From the NCBI GenBank assembly GCA_029855935.1, contig JAGSHN010000020.1, positions 1 to 64,000 of the forward strand: 64,000 nucleotides of DNA, read 5' to 3'. A model generated the notes under the pieces. That model saw only the letters and a program-made list of their open reading frames with translations. It ran no database searches and was not told the origin of the DNA. Positions within the stretch are counted from its first letter, which is position 1. The number at the start of each line of letters is the position of its first letter. The translations under genes were made by a program, and so were the position numbers. The stretch comes from Candidatus Thorarchaeota archaeon (lineage in GTDB: Archaea > Asgardarchaeota > Thorarchaeia > Thorarchaeales > Thorarchaeaceae). Positions 27,346 through 36,197 of the stretch are shown here, one piece after another.

Positions 27346-29244
27346 TCACTGTGCCGTCCCTCTTGCAGTCATACGTTCGTGCACGATCAGGACAGAACAG
27401 ACAATCGTCACACCGAGAGAGGAGACTGTCACTACGAAGGAGATGGGGTTCAGGCCGAGAATCCTCATCTGTTCGTAGGTCCCATTATTGCCTACCGTAG
27501 TCTCGGATATCGTGGTCTGTGGCTCAGATTTGCTCTGTTCCGGATCTCTCGGGGCCAGACGGAAGTAGAGAGAGTTTCGCCCCATCTCAAGATATTCACC
27601 TTGAACGTACTCGGTGACATTGTACGGTCCCGATGTCACCATTGATTCCTCCACTGGATTGGGATCCCAGTCATACCACTTGTCGACGCCGTATTCCGCA
27701 ACAATATGGCTCGGCAGGATGGGCTTATGAGCGACCGCGTGCAGGTTCCAGTACGACTCGGTGCTGAAGTTCACAACGACCGTGTACAGATCCGTGGCAT
27801 TGACGCGGGTGACTGAGGTGAGGTCTGGCCAGTAGTAGGTGCCCTCGACCATTCTGTACAGATTCAGTGAGAAGGCCACATCTATGGCGGTCAACGGTGT
27901 CCCATCGGTCCACGTGACGTTGCGGACCAGGTGAAATGTCAGTCTGGAATGACCCTCGTGCAGAGTCGGGTCATCTGCATGCGTCTCAAGAACATAGTCC
28001 TCGGCAAGCCATAGGACCTCGTTCGTACCATCTCTCCTGAGAAGGCTGTCATAAAGGCTGGAGAGAATCTTTCTGATAGTGTCTGAGGTCGTGGTCATAA
28101 GATTGAATGAGCGAAGGTCATCAGGGATGGCATAACGAAGGATGCCACCGAAGGGACCGCCTCTGTCCCCCCTCAGACGCACACCAAAGATGTTCCACCA
28201 GCTCAGCGTACCATCGAGGATATCTATCACAAATCCCTCGAATTGGTCCGTCCGATATGCGTAGTAGTGGGTGTTCTCGTAGCAGACAACTATCGGGCAT
28301 TCATAGGCAAGGATCTTCTGCATCTCGATGGCAGCCTGCCGCACCTCGTCATAGTCAATTGAGTGGAGGAGTTGGTCTCTCCACGAGTCGTACGTGGCGT
28401 TCCTGAAGTTGGGAAAGTTGTGGTACGGCTCGTCGGCATATTCCGACCAGTACTCGTACGCCAGCCAGTCAACATCCGTGTCGTAGAATCTGGCGGATGT
28501 GAGGAATATGTCGTAGTTCCTGTCGTAGAGGTGATTCTGCTCGACAAAATAGGGATCGATGGCGTTATCGATGCCGAGAGAACTCAGTGCCTCCGATACG
28601 ATTTCGCAGACCGAGCGCAGTGCCTTCGAGGAGGAGCCTTCAATCAGCGTCCTGCGGAGCTCGACAGTCCCAGGTCCATAGGGTCCCGGCCCCTCAAGAA
28701 GACCATCGTTGTCAGAGTCGACGAAGCCTGCATCAGCGAGCAATGCTCTAGCAGTGTCAAGGTTCGAACTGTAGTAGTGAGACGAGAGCTCGTCCTCAGC
28801 ACAGAACGGACTGACCATCGGCACGCAGCAGTCAAGTGGCTGCGCGTACCCGTTCCAGACCTCACGCACTACCGCTTTCTTGTCGAGTGCATAGGCCAGC
28901 GCCCTGCGAAACGCGGTGATGTTGTACGGATACCTCTCCGTGTTGATCGCCAGATACTCGTAGCCATTTCGAGGCAACGATGACACGCTGATGCCCTCAG
29001 CCTCAAGGGCTGCGCCAATATACGCAGGATTGATTCGGTAGCCAATCAGGTCGATGTCGCCCTCCATCAGAGCCAGCATCTGGTCGTCATAGCTCGGAAT
29101 GATCCGGTACACAATCCTGTCAACGTAAGCACCGACCCTGTCTGTGTGGGATGCCTGAGCACCGACTGGTGGCGGCTGGGCAGAGAACGCGATGAGAACC
29201 ACTACTAGGAGAGCAAGAAGTGTGTGTCGGCGCGTATTCCTCAT
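27346..29244 (-). CDS. Family-5 solute-binding protein, circularly permuted, copy 2
   Basis: A 632-residue close paralogue of the gene just downstream, with the same parts in the same permuted order. The signal peptide ends near G-A-Q-A. The late-type segment comes first (G-A-Y-V-D-R-I-V-Y-R-I-I-P, G-D-I-D-L-I-G), the early-type segment begins near residue 363 (G-G-I-L-R-Y-A-I-P-D-D), and T-S-G-P-Y and Y-F-R-L-A-P come last before the membrane helix. The ATG at 29244 was chosen because the signal peptide starts there; an upstream open stretch to 29373 contains the promoter. Ligand is unknown, likely peptides or similar. It is divergent from the STAND gene at 29478, 233 bases apart. Confidence 0.85.
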   Translation of the reverse strand: MRNTRRHTLLALLVVVLIAFSAQPPPVGAQASHTDRVGAYVDRIVYRIIPSYDDQMLALMEGDIDLIGYRINPAYIGAALEAEGISVSSLPRNGYEYLAINTERYPYNITAFRRALAYALDKKAVVREVWNGYAQPLDCCVPMVSPFCAEDELSSHYYSSNLDTARALLADAGFVDSDNDGLLEGPGPYGPGTVELRRTLIEGSSSKALRSVCEIVSEALSSLGIDNAIDPYFVEQNHLYDRNYDIFLTSARFYDTDVDWLAYEYWSEYADEPYHNFPNFRNATYDSWRDQLLHSIDYDEVRQAAIEMQKILAYECPIVVCYENTHYYAYRTDQFEGFVIDILDGTLSWWNIFGVRLRGDRGGPFGGILRYAIPDDLRSFNLMTTTSDTIRKILSSLYDSLLRRDGTNEVLWLAEDYVLETHADDPTLHEGHSRLTFHLVRNVTWTDGTPLTAIDVAFSLNLYRMVEGTYYWPDLTSVTRVNATDLYTVVVNFSTESYWNLHAVAHKPILPSHIVAEYGVDKWYDWDPNPVEESMVTSGPYNVTEYVQGEYLEMGRNSLYFRLAPRDPEQSKSEPQTTISETTVGNNGTYEQMRILGLNPISFVVTVSSLGVTIVCSVLIVHERMTARGTAQ

Positions 29245-29301
29245 CCAGACACTCCCTGTTCCGCGCAGGCGGGCATCGCGACACGTCACATCTGGCGGGA
29301 A

Positions 29302-29314
29302 CAGATAATAAGCG
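29302..29314 (-). promoter_or_regulatory. Conserved TATA-like element of solute-binding protein copy 2
   Basis: On the minus strand CGCTTATTATCTG is followed after about 58 bases by the ATG at 29244, with GGGAG just before the start. The block is shared with copy 1 and, in weaker form, with the remnant near 32740. It also sits in the divergent leader of the STAND gene, so both genes could respond to one regulator. Confidence 0.5.
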
Positions 29315-29477
29315 TTCATATGGGCCTTGGGGCACAAGACGGATAGCTGGTAAATCACCTGCTGAGAGACCATTGGAAGCCCTCAGCACGATATGCGAGA
29401 TTAGCGCATACCGTCGTGGGAAGACTTACATTGCTATGTGCAGACTCAAGTTCAACCCTAGAGAGGGAGAGTGGCCA

Positions 29478-32411
29478 TTGAGTCCCGGCACCCAGGACGT
29501 ATCAAGACTCAGAGACGCGATTGGGAGGCTTGCGCTGTACGCGGCAAGCGCCATCGGGAAACTGAAAACAGTGGATGTCGCTGGCTTCATAGCCAGCATC
29601 TGTGGTGGTGCTGCACTGGAGATTGGCGGGATTAGTCTAGAGAAGATACTTGGGGCGTGCTGGGGCAAGATAGAGAAATGGGCGAGCAAGAGAGAGCTCG
29701 CAAAAGCTGTGAGGGGCCTGTACCTCTATCGGTCTGCCGACGATATCCTCAGGCAGAGGCTGGATAGGATTCCCGAACTCATTCGACGCAACGCGGACGC
29801 AATTCGAGACCGCCTTGGCAGTGGTGAATCATTCATCGAGATAGTGAAAGATCTACTCGCAACAGCAGACGATATGGAGCTCTCAGAGGACTATGCGGAG
29901 GCGCTTGCAATTGCTCTACAGCGCGGAATATCTCGCGTCATCGCGTCGGGGGTGACCCCGTCTGATGTGTACAGCCTTCCCACGAGTGAAGGGACGAAGA
30001 GTGATCAGATTCTCACAGCCGTGGAACTGCTTCACGCAACGCTCGGATCCCACGCGTTGGCCCGCGAACTCGTTGACCTGAGCTTCAGCACGCGTCTTGA
30101 GAGAATCGAAGTCACTCTGGACCGCGATGCTCTGACAGCAGGACAAGATGAATCGCTCTCGCAGCACAGGGCCGTGACCGAACCAACCTTCTTCAGAAGG
30201 CCGCACCTCAACTGGGTGGACCTCGAGAGAGGATACTACTATGACAGACCCAAGCTCGTAGACAACATTGAAGACAAGTTCGCGAGGGGGAACTGGCTGC
30301 AACTCATTGTGGCCCCCTCAGGTGCCGGCAAGACAACTCTGGGACTCATCCTCGGCTACAGACATGTGACACTCTACGGTGGAATAGCATACTATGTCGA
30401 CCTCGAAGGCAAGAGCGACGTTGACTTGGCGGGAGATGTTGGCGAGATTGCCAAGGCCCTGAAGAGAATCAAAAGAGCAGGGTGGTCGGAGGAGACTAGC
30501 AATGGGGGTTCTTCGGCCAACCACGATTTCGACGCTGTTGAAGAGATCCCAAGCATACTCGTCATAGTCGACAACATTCACCTCAACCTAAAGAGGGTCC
30601 AAGGGCTAGTACAAGGTGTCCGCAGTGCATACTTAGGAACAGACCTTGCCGCCGCTTTGAGCATTCTCCTTCTTGCACGCGTTGGTCACGAGGACCTGCA
30701 GAGGGGTACTGAGCAGATACTCGCAGAGCTGTTCGGCTCCGACCTCGGTGAAGGCATCGTCGAGACTCGTACTCTTGAGAGACGCGATTTCAAAGACGCT
30801 GTCAGAGGGATTGCCGATGTCTTCGCAAGGGAGAGAGATATCGGAGATATCAAGTCATTCGAGCGGGATCTGGTCAGGAAGAGCCAGGAGAGCCTCTGGC
30901 TGCTGTCCTTTGTTCTTCGAGGACTGGAACGAGGCAGGTCAATCGAAGAGATCAACTTGTGCGAGGAGGTCGAGGAGTTCTACTATTGCCCATCCGGTCG
31001 CCCCGATTGCATGAGTTCAGTCTTTCGTCGTGTCCTTGATACACGCGCCAGTGACAATGGACTTGACCTGAAACGACTTGAGCCTGCTGATGCGAGGGGA
31101 GCATTGCGTGCTGTACTGACGACCATTGCGGCACTCGGTACTCTCGGGACACCTGTTCCTGTGCAATACTTGGTCGAGGCTGCACAGGAGCACAAGGTCG
31201 CAAGCGACATCTCGGGACGCTTCCTCGAGGGCAACAAGGCCAGATCCGTTGTGAATGAGATAATAGAACGTCTGCGAAGACTCAATGAGATTGTCGACGG
31301 AGAGATGGCGGGGTGGAATACTGTGAGGCTTCCCCACGCAACTCTTGCAGAAGCAATCTGGAGTTGTGCAGTTGAGAGGGGACGACCTACCATCCTTGTG
31401 GGAGAGTCCCGCGACGACGATACCAGCAATGCCACTGACAAAACGATAGAACGCGTCGTGCTCTCGCTGCTCGACTGGTGTGCAAGATACTACATAGTGG
31501 ATAGGAATAGCGGTCCCGCCCTCTTGCCTCAGGTACTGTGGCAAGCCGTCTTGAAAAACTTTCGCACATCTTATCATCGCGTCGAGAGTCTACCAAAATG
31601 GTTCCGTCAGGGTGAAGAGCCGCAGCAGCAATTGCGGCTGAGAGCCCTTGCCCTTGCCCTTGAGAACCATCCCGAACCATCTATTTTTGCTGGTCTTCTT
31701 CGCTCTCGGCCTTGGCCTCTTCCCGAAGCCTGGCAGTCCTTGTTCAAAGACGCATTTCTCGTTGCCGAGCGTCCCGGTGTCGTACTACACGCGATAGGAT
31801 CCTTCGTCGCAAGAACACCAATGATGATTGCGGCAATAGAGGCACGCATTGATGACCTGTGCGCGGAAATCACTCACCCACAGGAATCAGCAACTGTTCT
31901 TTGGGCCATATCCCCGTTTCCTCAGATTTGCAGGAACGAGAGAGTATTGAACGCAGTCGCTACGGCATTGCGCAGCAGTCCCAAGCCGTGGAGGATTCTC
32001 CACGCCATCGACGACTGGCCCAAGGTCCGTGACGACCCCAAGACCGTCAGCACAGTGAGACAGAGTGCAGTCCCACGCATCGCAGAGGCACTGCGCAGCC
32101 ACCCAGTGCCGTGGTGGATTCTCCACGCCATCAGAAACTGGCCCGAGGTCCGTGACGACCCCAAGATTGTCAGCGCCATCGCAGAGGCACTGCGCAGCGG
32201 TCCCAAGCCGTGGAGGATTCTCCACGTCATGAAGGGCTGGCCGGGAGTTCAAGCCCATCCGGATGTGAGAGCGGCGATAGATGATGTGGCCGAGAAGATC
32301 TGTCAGGCTCGTAGTAGGCAGTGGATTCCGGACATAACATGGGAGAGCATAGTCAAGATTCCCCAGCTCAGGCAGCACGAGTGCATAGAACGCCTTCTGT
32401 CCCGTGACTAG
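29478..32411 (+). CDS. STAND-type P-loop NTPase with C-terminal Trp-containing repeats, copy A
   Basis: A 977-residue protein. Residues 1-65 include Gly/Ala-rich hydrophobic stretches (G-F-I-A-S-I-C-G-G-A-A-L-E-I-G-G). Then a helical region leads to the NTPase core. The Walker A is A-P-S-G-A-G-K-T-T near 280, the Walker B is I-L-V-I-V-D-N-I-H-L near 361, and an L-L-L-A-R-V-G-H strand follows. A helical arm and winged-helix-like region (about 460-640) resemble STAND proteins. The C-terminus has three repeats of I-A-E-A-L-R-S-x-P-x-P-W-x-I-L-H-A-I with W-P-x-V-R-D-D-P-K. STAND proteins are ligand-gated switches in signalling, defence or cell death. TTG start: the paralogue has an in-frame stop just upstream, and GAGGGAGAG precedes it. 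The family is not one I can name. Confidence 0.75.
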   Translation: MSPGTQDVSRLRDAIGRLALYAASAIGKLKTVDVAGFIASICGGAALEIGGISLEKILGACWGKIEKWASKRELAKAVRGLYLYRSADDILRQRLDRIPELIRRNADAIRDRLGSGESFIEIVKDLLATADDMELSEDYAEALAIALQRGISRVIASGVTPSDVYSLPTSEGTKSDQILTAVELLHATLGSHALARELVDLSFSTRLERIEVTLDRDALTAGQDESLSQHRAVTEPTFFRRPHLNWVDLERGYYYDRPKLVDNIEDKFARGNWLQLIVAPSGAGKTTLGLILGYRHVTLYGGIAYYVDLEGKSDVDLAGDVGEIAKALKRIKRAGWSEETSNGGSSANHDFDAVEEIPSILVIVDNIHLNLKRVQGLVQGVRSAYLGTDLAAALSILLLARVGHEDLQRGTEQILAELFGSDLGEGIVETRTLERRDFKDAVRGIADVFARERDIGDIKSFERDLVRKSQESLWLLSFVLRGLERGRSIEEINLCEEVEEFYYCPSGRPDCMSSVFRRVLDTRASDNGLDLKRLEPADARGALRAVLTTIAALGTLGTPVPVQYLVEAAQEHKVASDISGRFLEGNKARSVVNEIIERLRRLNEIVDGEMAGWNTVRLPHATLAEAIWSCAVERGRPTILVGESRDDDTSNATDKTIERVVLSLLDWCARYYIVDRNSGPALLPQVLWQAVLKNFRTSYHRVESLPKWFRQGEEPQQQLRLRALALALENHPEPSIFAGLLRSRPWPLPEAWQSLFKDAFLVAERPGVVLHAIGSFVARTPMMIAAIEARIDDLCAEITHPQESATVLWAISPFPQICRNERVLNAVATALRSSPKPWRILHAIDDWPKVRDDPKTVSTVRQSAVPRIAEALRSHPVPWWILHAIRNWPEVRDDPKIVSAIAEALRSGPKPWRILHVMKGWPGVQAHPDVRAAIDDVAEKICQARSRQWIPDITWESIVKIPQLRQHECIERLLSRD
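31955..32270 (+). repeat. C-terminal Trp repeats of STAND copy A
   Basis: Three units of roughly 100-115 bases, each with the DNA core CTGCGCAGC...CCGTGG and ATTCTCCACGCCATC or a close variant. The cores are nearly identical inside this gene, which points to recent intragenic duplication or conversion. Copy B has one more unit. Confidence 0.75.
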
Positions 32412-32559
32412 GAACAGCAACAATCACGCGAGTACAGAGAAGCCGCATTGTTCGAATCCGCTGTATCGTTGCAGAACCACAGTGCAGACAGAGTAATCAC
32501 CGTACGGGACGCACTGCCAGGCATCGCCAAGTCTAGTTGATATCGATTCATCAATCAAC

Positions 32560-32735
32560 CATCCGGTCGTCACAGATTGGCATATGATCTTGCCAACACG
32601 AGGCGCTGCGCCTGTCATCTGCACCACCTGAGCACTGGCCACTATCGGTCGCGCAGAGAACGCGACTACGACCACTGGAAGATCTATAGGCGTAGTGTAG
32701 GTGTGTGAGCTTCCAACTAGCCTGATTCTTCGCGG
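32560..32735 (-). pseudogene. Decayed 5' end of a third solute-binding protein gene beside the STAND genes
   Basis: On the minus strand this stretch aligns with the signal-peptide region of solute-binding protein copy 2. The translated blocks V-V-V-V-A-F-S-A-R-P and S-A-Q-V match V-V-V-L-I-A-F-S-A-Q-P and V-G-A-Q-A. At DNA level the plus-strand blocks CCTGAGCAC and GCAGAGAACGCGA are identical. The rest of the gene is gone. Its place and divergent orientation in front of STAND copy B repeat the copy 2/STAND A arrangement. It is thus a relic of a duplicated pair. Confidence 0.65.
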
Positions 32736-32943
32736 TCGGGTATATGACACATCACATCTGGCTGGTCCAGCAAATGGACATCTATGTTGACCCTCGAATC
32801 CACGGCGGAAACTACCTAGTCACTCCTCAGGAGCCAATACAAGCCCTCGGTGCGATATGCAGAATCATCGGTCATACAATCGCGGGAAGATTTACATTAC
32901 CGTATACAGACTTGGGTTCGACCCTGACGAGGGAGGGTGACGA

Positions 32944-35900
32944 TTGAGTCCCAGCAGCCAAGACGTGTCGAGGCTCGCAGACCTCATTGCAAGGCTTGCG
33001 CTGTACGCGATAGGCACTGTCCGCGAGAGACTCACACTAGACAACGTTGTGGGGTTCATAAGTGGTATCTGTAGTGGTGCTCCACTGGGGATTGGCGATT
33101 TTGCCCTCTCGAAGACACTCGAGGCGTTCTGGGATAGGATAGAGAGATGGGCGAGGAAGAGAGAGCTTGCGAAGACCATAAGGGGCCTCTACTTGTATCG
33201 ATCTGCCAACAGAGGCGTCAGAAAGAGTCTGGACAAGATTCCGAAGCTGATTCAAAGCAACGCGAGTAGAATTCGGAAGGAACTTGAGGCTGGTCGGTCA
33301 TTCGTCGAGATAGTCGAGGGCCTGCTCGCAGATACAGACGATATCAAGCTTCCCGAGGACTACGCAAAGAAGCTCCCAATCAATCTCCAGCATGCGATAT
33401 TTCGTGTTGTAGCATCGGGAGTCAAACTGCCTGATGTGTACAGCTTTCTCATAGGTGTGGGGATGAAGAATGACGAGATTAGCCAGGCCATAGAACTACT
33501 TCGTGCAACGCTTCAGTCCAATGCACTGGCCCGAGAACTCGTTGACCTGAGCTTCAGCACGCGTCTTGAGAGAATCGAAGTCACTCTCGACTGCGACGCT
33601 CTGACGGCTGAGCAGAATGAATCGCTCTTGCAGGACAGGACCGCACCCGAACCAACCTTCTTCAGAAGGCCGCACCTCAACTGGGTAGACCTCGAGAGAG
33701 GATACTACTATGACAGGTCCAAGCTCGTAGACGACATTGAGGACAAGTTTGCTCAGGGGAGATGGCTCCAACTCATTGTGGCGCCCTCGGGTGCAGGCAA
33801 GACAACTCTGGGACTCATCATCGGCTACAGGCACTTGACACTCTACGGCGGAATAGCATACTATGTCAATCTCGAAGACAGAAGCGATGTTGACCTGGCG
33901 AGAGATGTTGGCGAGATTGCCAAGGCCCTGAAGAGAATCAGAATGACTGCGGGGTCAAGGAGAGGTAATGATGAGGAAGACCTTGCCGACTATGATTCTG
34001 CTTCTGTTGAGGAGATTCCAAGCATACTCGTCATAGTCGACAACATTCACCTCAACCTCGGATTGGTCAAGGACTTGATACGAAGCGTCCGTAGCGCCTA
34101 CGTAGGGACTGACCTTGCCGCCGCATTGAGTATCCTCCTTCTTGCACGTGTTGGTCATGAGGACTTGCAGAGGGGTACTGAGCAGATACTTGCAGAGCTA
34201 TTCGATTCTAGACTCGGTAGGCGCATAGCCGGAACTCATACTCTTGAGAAGCGCGATTTCAAGGACGCTGTCAGAGGGATTGCCGAGGTCTTCGCAAGGG
34301 AGAGAAACATCGGAGATATCAAGTCGTTCGAGCGGGATCTGGTCAGGAGGAGCCAGGAGAGCCTGTGGTTGCTCTCTTTTGTTCTCCGAGGACTGGAAAA
34401 AGGCAGGTCAATCGAAGAGATCGACCTGTGTGAGGAGGTTGAGAAGTTCTACTATTGCGAATTCGAAAGATCAGAGCGCATCAATTCGGTCTTTCATCGT
34501 GTCCTTCATACACGCGCCAGTGAAAATGGACTTGACCTGGGACGACTTGAGCCTGCTGATGCGAGGGGAGCATTGCGTGCTGTACTGACGACCATTGCGG
34601 CACTCGGTACTCTCGGGACACCTATGCCCAAGAAATACTTGATTGAGGCTGCGGAGAGGTACGGAGTGCCAAGCGACATCGCGGGAGGCTTCCTCGAAGG
34701 CGAAGAAGCCAAAGCTGTCGTGGAGGAGATGATAGAACGTCTACGTACACTCAATGAGATTGTTGATGGAGAGATGGCGGGTGAGCAGACCGTCAGGCTT
34801 CCTCACACTACCCTTGCAGAGGTGGTCTGGAGTTGTGCAGTCAAGACAGGACGACCCAGCATCCTTGCAGAAGAGTCCCGCGATGACGATACCAGTATTG
34901 CCGCACACGACATGAGAGAACGGATCGTACTCTCGCTCCTCGACTGGTGTGCAGGATACGGCATAGTCGACAAGAATGGTGGTCCCGGCCTCTTGCCTCA
35001 GGTGATTCGGCAAGCCATCTTGGAGAACTTCTGGACTTGGAACCTTCATGTCATAGCGAACTGGTTCCGTGAGGGGGAGGACTTGCAACGACAACCGCGC
35101 CTGAGTGCTCTTGCAATTGCACTTGAGAACTATCCTGGGCTATCTATTCTTGATCTTCCTCTCTTCTCGTCGGGATTTCTTCCCGATGCATGGGAATCCT
35201 TGTTCAAAGATGCATTCCTCGTTGCCGACCGTCCGGGCCTCGTACTATACGCGATAAAATCGTTCTTTACGAGAAGACCAACGATTTTGGAAGTAGAGGC
35301 ACGCATTGATGACCTGTGCGCGGAAATCGCCCAGACACAGGAATCGAAAACTGTTTTGAGCGCCATATCCCCGTTTCTTGAGATTCGCAAGAACGAGAGA
35401 ATAGTGAATGCAATCGCTATGGTGTTGCGCAGCCATCCTGAGCCGTGGGAGATTCTCTACGTCATCAGCGACTGGTACGATGTCCGTAGCGACCCCAAAA
35501 TTGTCGTCGCCATCTCAGAGGCTATCCTTAGCCATCCTGAGCCATGGAAGATCCTTGAACCCATCAGCCTTGGAATCATCGAGTGGCCCGAGGTCAGTGG
35601 CAATTCCAAGGTCATCAACGCCATCGCAGAGGCACTGCGCAGCCATCCTAGGCCGTGGTGGATTCTCTACGCCATCAGCGACTGGGACGAGGTCCGGGAC
35701 GACCCCGAGATCGATAGCGCAGTGGGAGAGACTGCCATCCCACGCATCGCAGAGGCAATACGCAGCAGTTTCAATCCGTGGTTGATTCTACATCGTATCG
35801 TAGACTGGTCCAAGATTCAAGCGAATCCGGATGTGAGAGCGGCCATAGATGAGGTGGCCGAAACAATCTGCGAGGATCACCGTTGGGGACTGATTCCAGA

Positions 35901-35976
35901 CTGGGTGTGGGAAAACATAGTCAAGATTCCCCAGCTCAGGCAGCACGAGTGCATAAGGCGGTTTCTGTCGGAGTGA
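32944..35976 (+). CDS. STAND-type P-loop NTPase with C-terminal Trp-containing repeats, copy B
   Basis: A 1010-residue paralogue of the gene at 29478, with the same order of parts. A Gly-rich N-terminal segment (V-V-G-F-I-S-G-I-C-S-G-A-P-L-G-I-G) is followed by E-R-W-A-R-K-R-E-L-A-K. The Walker A is A-P-S-G-A-G-K-T-T near 280 and the Walker B is I-L-V-I-V-D-N-I-H-L near 364. A helical signalling region and four C-terminal repeats around P-W-x-I-L-x-x-I-x-x-W follow. The core is much better conserved than the N-terminal and repeat regions, as expected if those read different partners or ligands. The TTG at 32944 is fixed by an in-frame TGA at 32938-32940 and by GGAGGGTGA just upstream. Function is inferred only from the STAND class. 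Confidence 0.75.
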   Translation: MSPSSQDVSRLADLIARLALYAIGTVRERLTLDNVVGFISGICSGAPLGIGDFALSKTLEAFWDRIERWARKRELAKTIRGLYLYRSANRGVRKSLDKIPKLIQSNASRIRKELEAGRSFVEIVEGLLADTDDIKLPEDYAKKLPINLQHAIFRVVASGVKLPDVYSFLIGVGMKNDEISQAIELLRATLQSNALARELVDLSFSTRLERIEVTLDCDALTAEQNESLLQDRTAPEPTFFRRPHLNWVDLERGYYYDRSKLVDDIEDKFAQGRWLQLIVAPSGAGKTTLGLIIGYRHLTLYGGIAYYVNLEDRSDVDLARDVGEIAKALKRIRMTAGSRRGNDEEDLADYDSASVEEIPSILVIVDNIHLNLGLVKDLIRSVRSAYVGTDLAAALSILLLARVGHEDLQRGTEQILAELFDSRLGRRIAGTHTLEKRDFKDAVRGIAEVFARERNIGDIKSFERDLVRRSQESLWLLSFVLRGLEKGRSIEEIDLCEEVEKFYYCEFERSERINSVFHRVLHTRASENGLDLGRLEPADARGALRAVLTTIAALGTLGTPMPKKYLIEAAERYGVPSDIAGGFLEGEEAKAVVEEMIERLRTLNEIVDGEMAGEQTVRLPHTTLAEVVWSCAVKTGRPSILAEESRDDDTSIAAHDMRERIVLSLLDWCAGYGIVDKNGGPGLLPQVIRQAILENFWTWNLHVIANWFREGEDLQRQPRLSALAIALENYPGLSILDLPLFSSGFLPDAWESLFKDAFLVADRPGLVLYAIKSFFTRRPTILEVEARIDDLCAEIAQTQESKTVLSAISPFLEIRKNERIVNAIAMVLRSHPEPWEILYVISDWYDVRSDPKIVVAISEAILSHPEPWKILEPISLGIIEWPEVSGNSKVINAIAEALRSHPRPWWILYAISDWDEVRDDPEIDSAVGETAIPRIAEAIRSSFNPWLILHRIVDWSKIQANPDVRAAIDEVAETICEDHRWGLIPDWVWENIVKIPQLRQHECIRRFLSE
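35405..35870 (+). repeat. C-terminal Trp repeats of STAND copy B
   Basis: Four units of roughly 100-120 bases with cores such as GCGCAGCCATCCT and CCGTGG. The unit number and the loops between cores differ from copy A, while the flanking sequence is alignable. The array therefore changed after the gene duplication. Confidence 0.7.
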
Positions 35977-36120
35977 CTGAGAACAACAATGATCACGCAA
36001 GGGCAAGGAAGCCCACCATATCATTCTGACCACACAGAACCGGCGCAGAACCGTGGCGAAGCCAAAGCAATCTCCGTATGGGACGCAGTACAATCGAAGT
36101 GGTACCTAGTCCCTCTGTGT
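35977..36120 (+). repeat. 3' flank shared by both STAND genes
   Basis: About 130 bases after the stop of copy B align with 32412-32530 after copy A. The shared blocks include ATCACGC, GCAGAACC and CCGTA-GGGACGCA. This marks the right end of the duplicated segment; no gene is seen in it. Confidence 0.55.
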
Positions 36121-36197
36121 CCACTGCCCAAGGACACTTGGCTACCGCGAGATATGGAGCGAGGGCGGCCAGCCCCCGCGACCCCCGTGGCGCCGAA

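Noticed and set aside
30983-31577. Minus-strand frames inside the STAND genes
   Set aside because: They recur at equivalent places in both copies only because the sense genes are duplicated; no start signals or domains.
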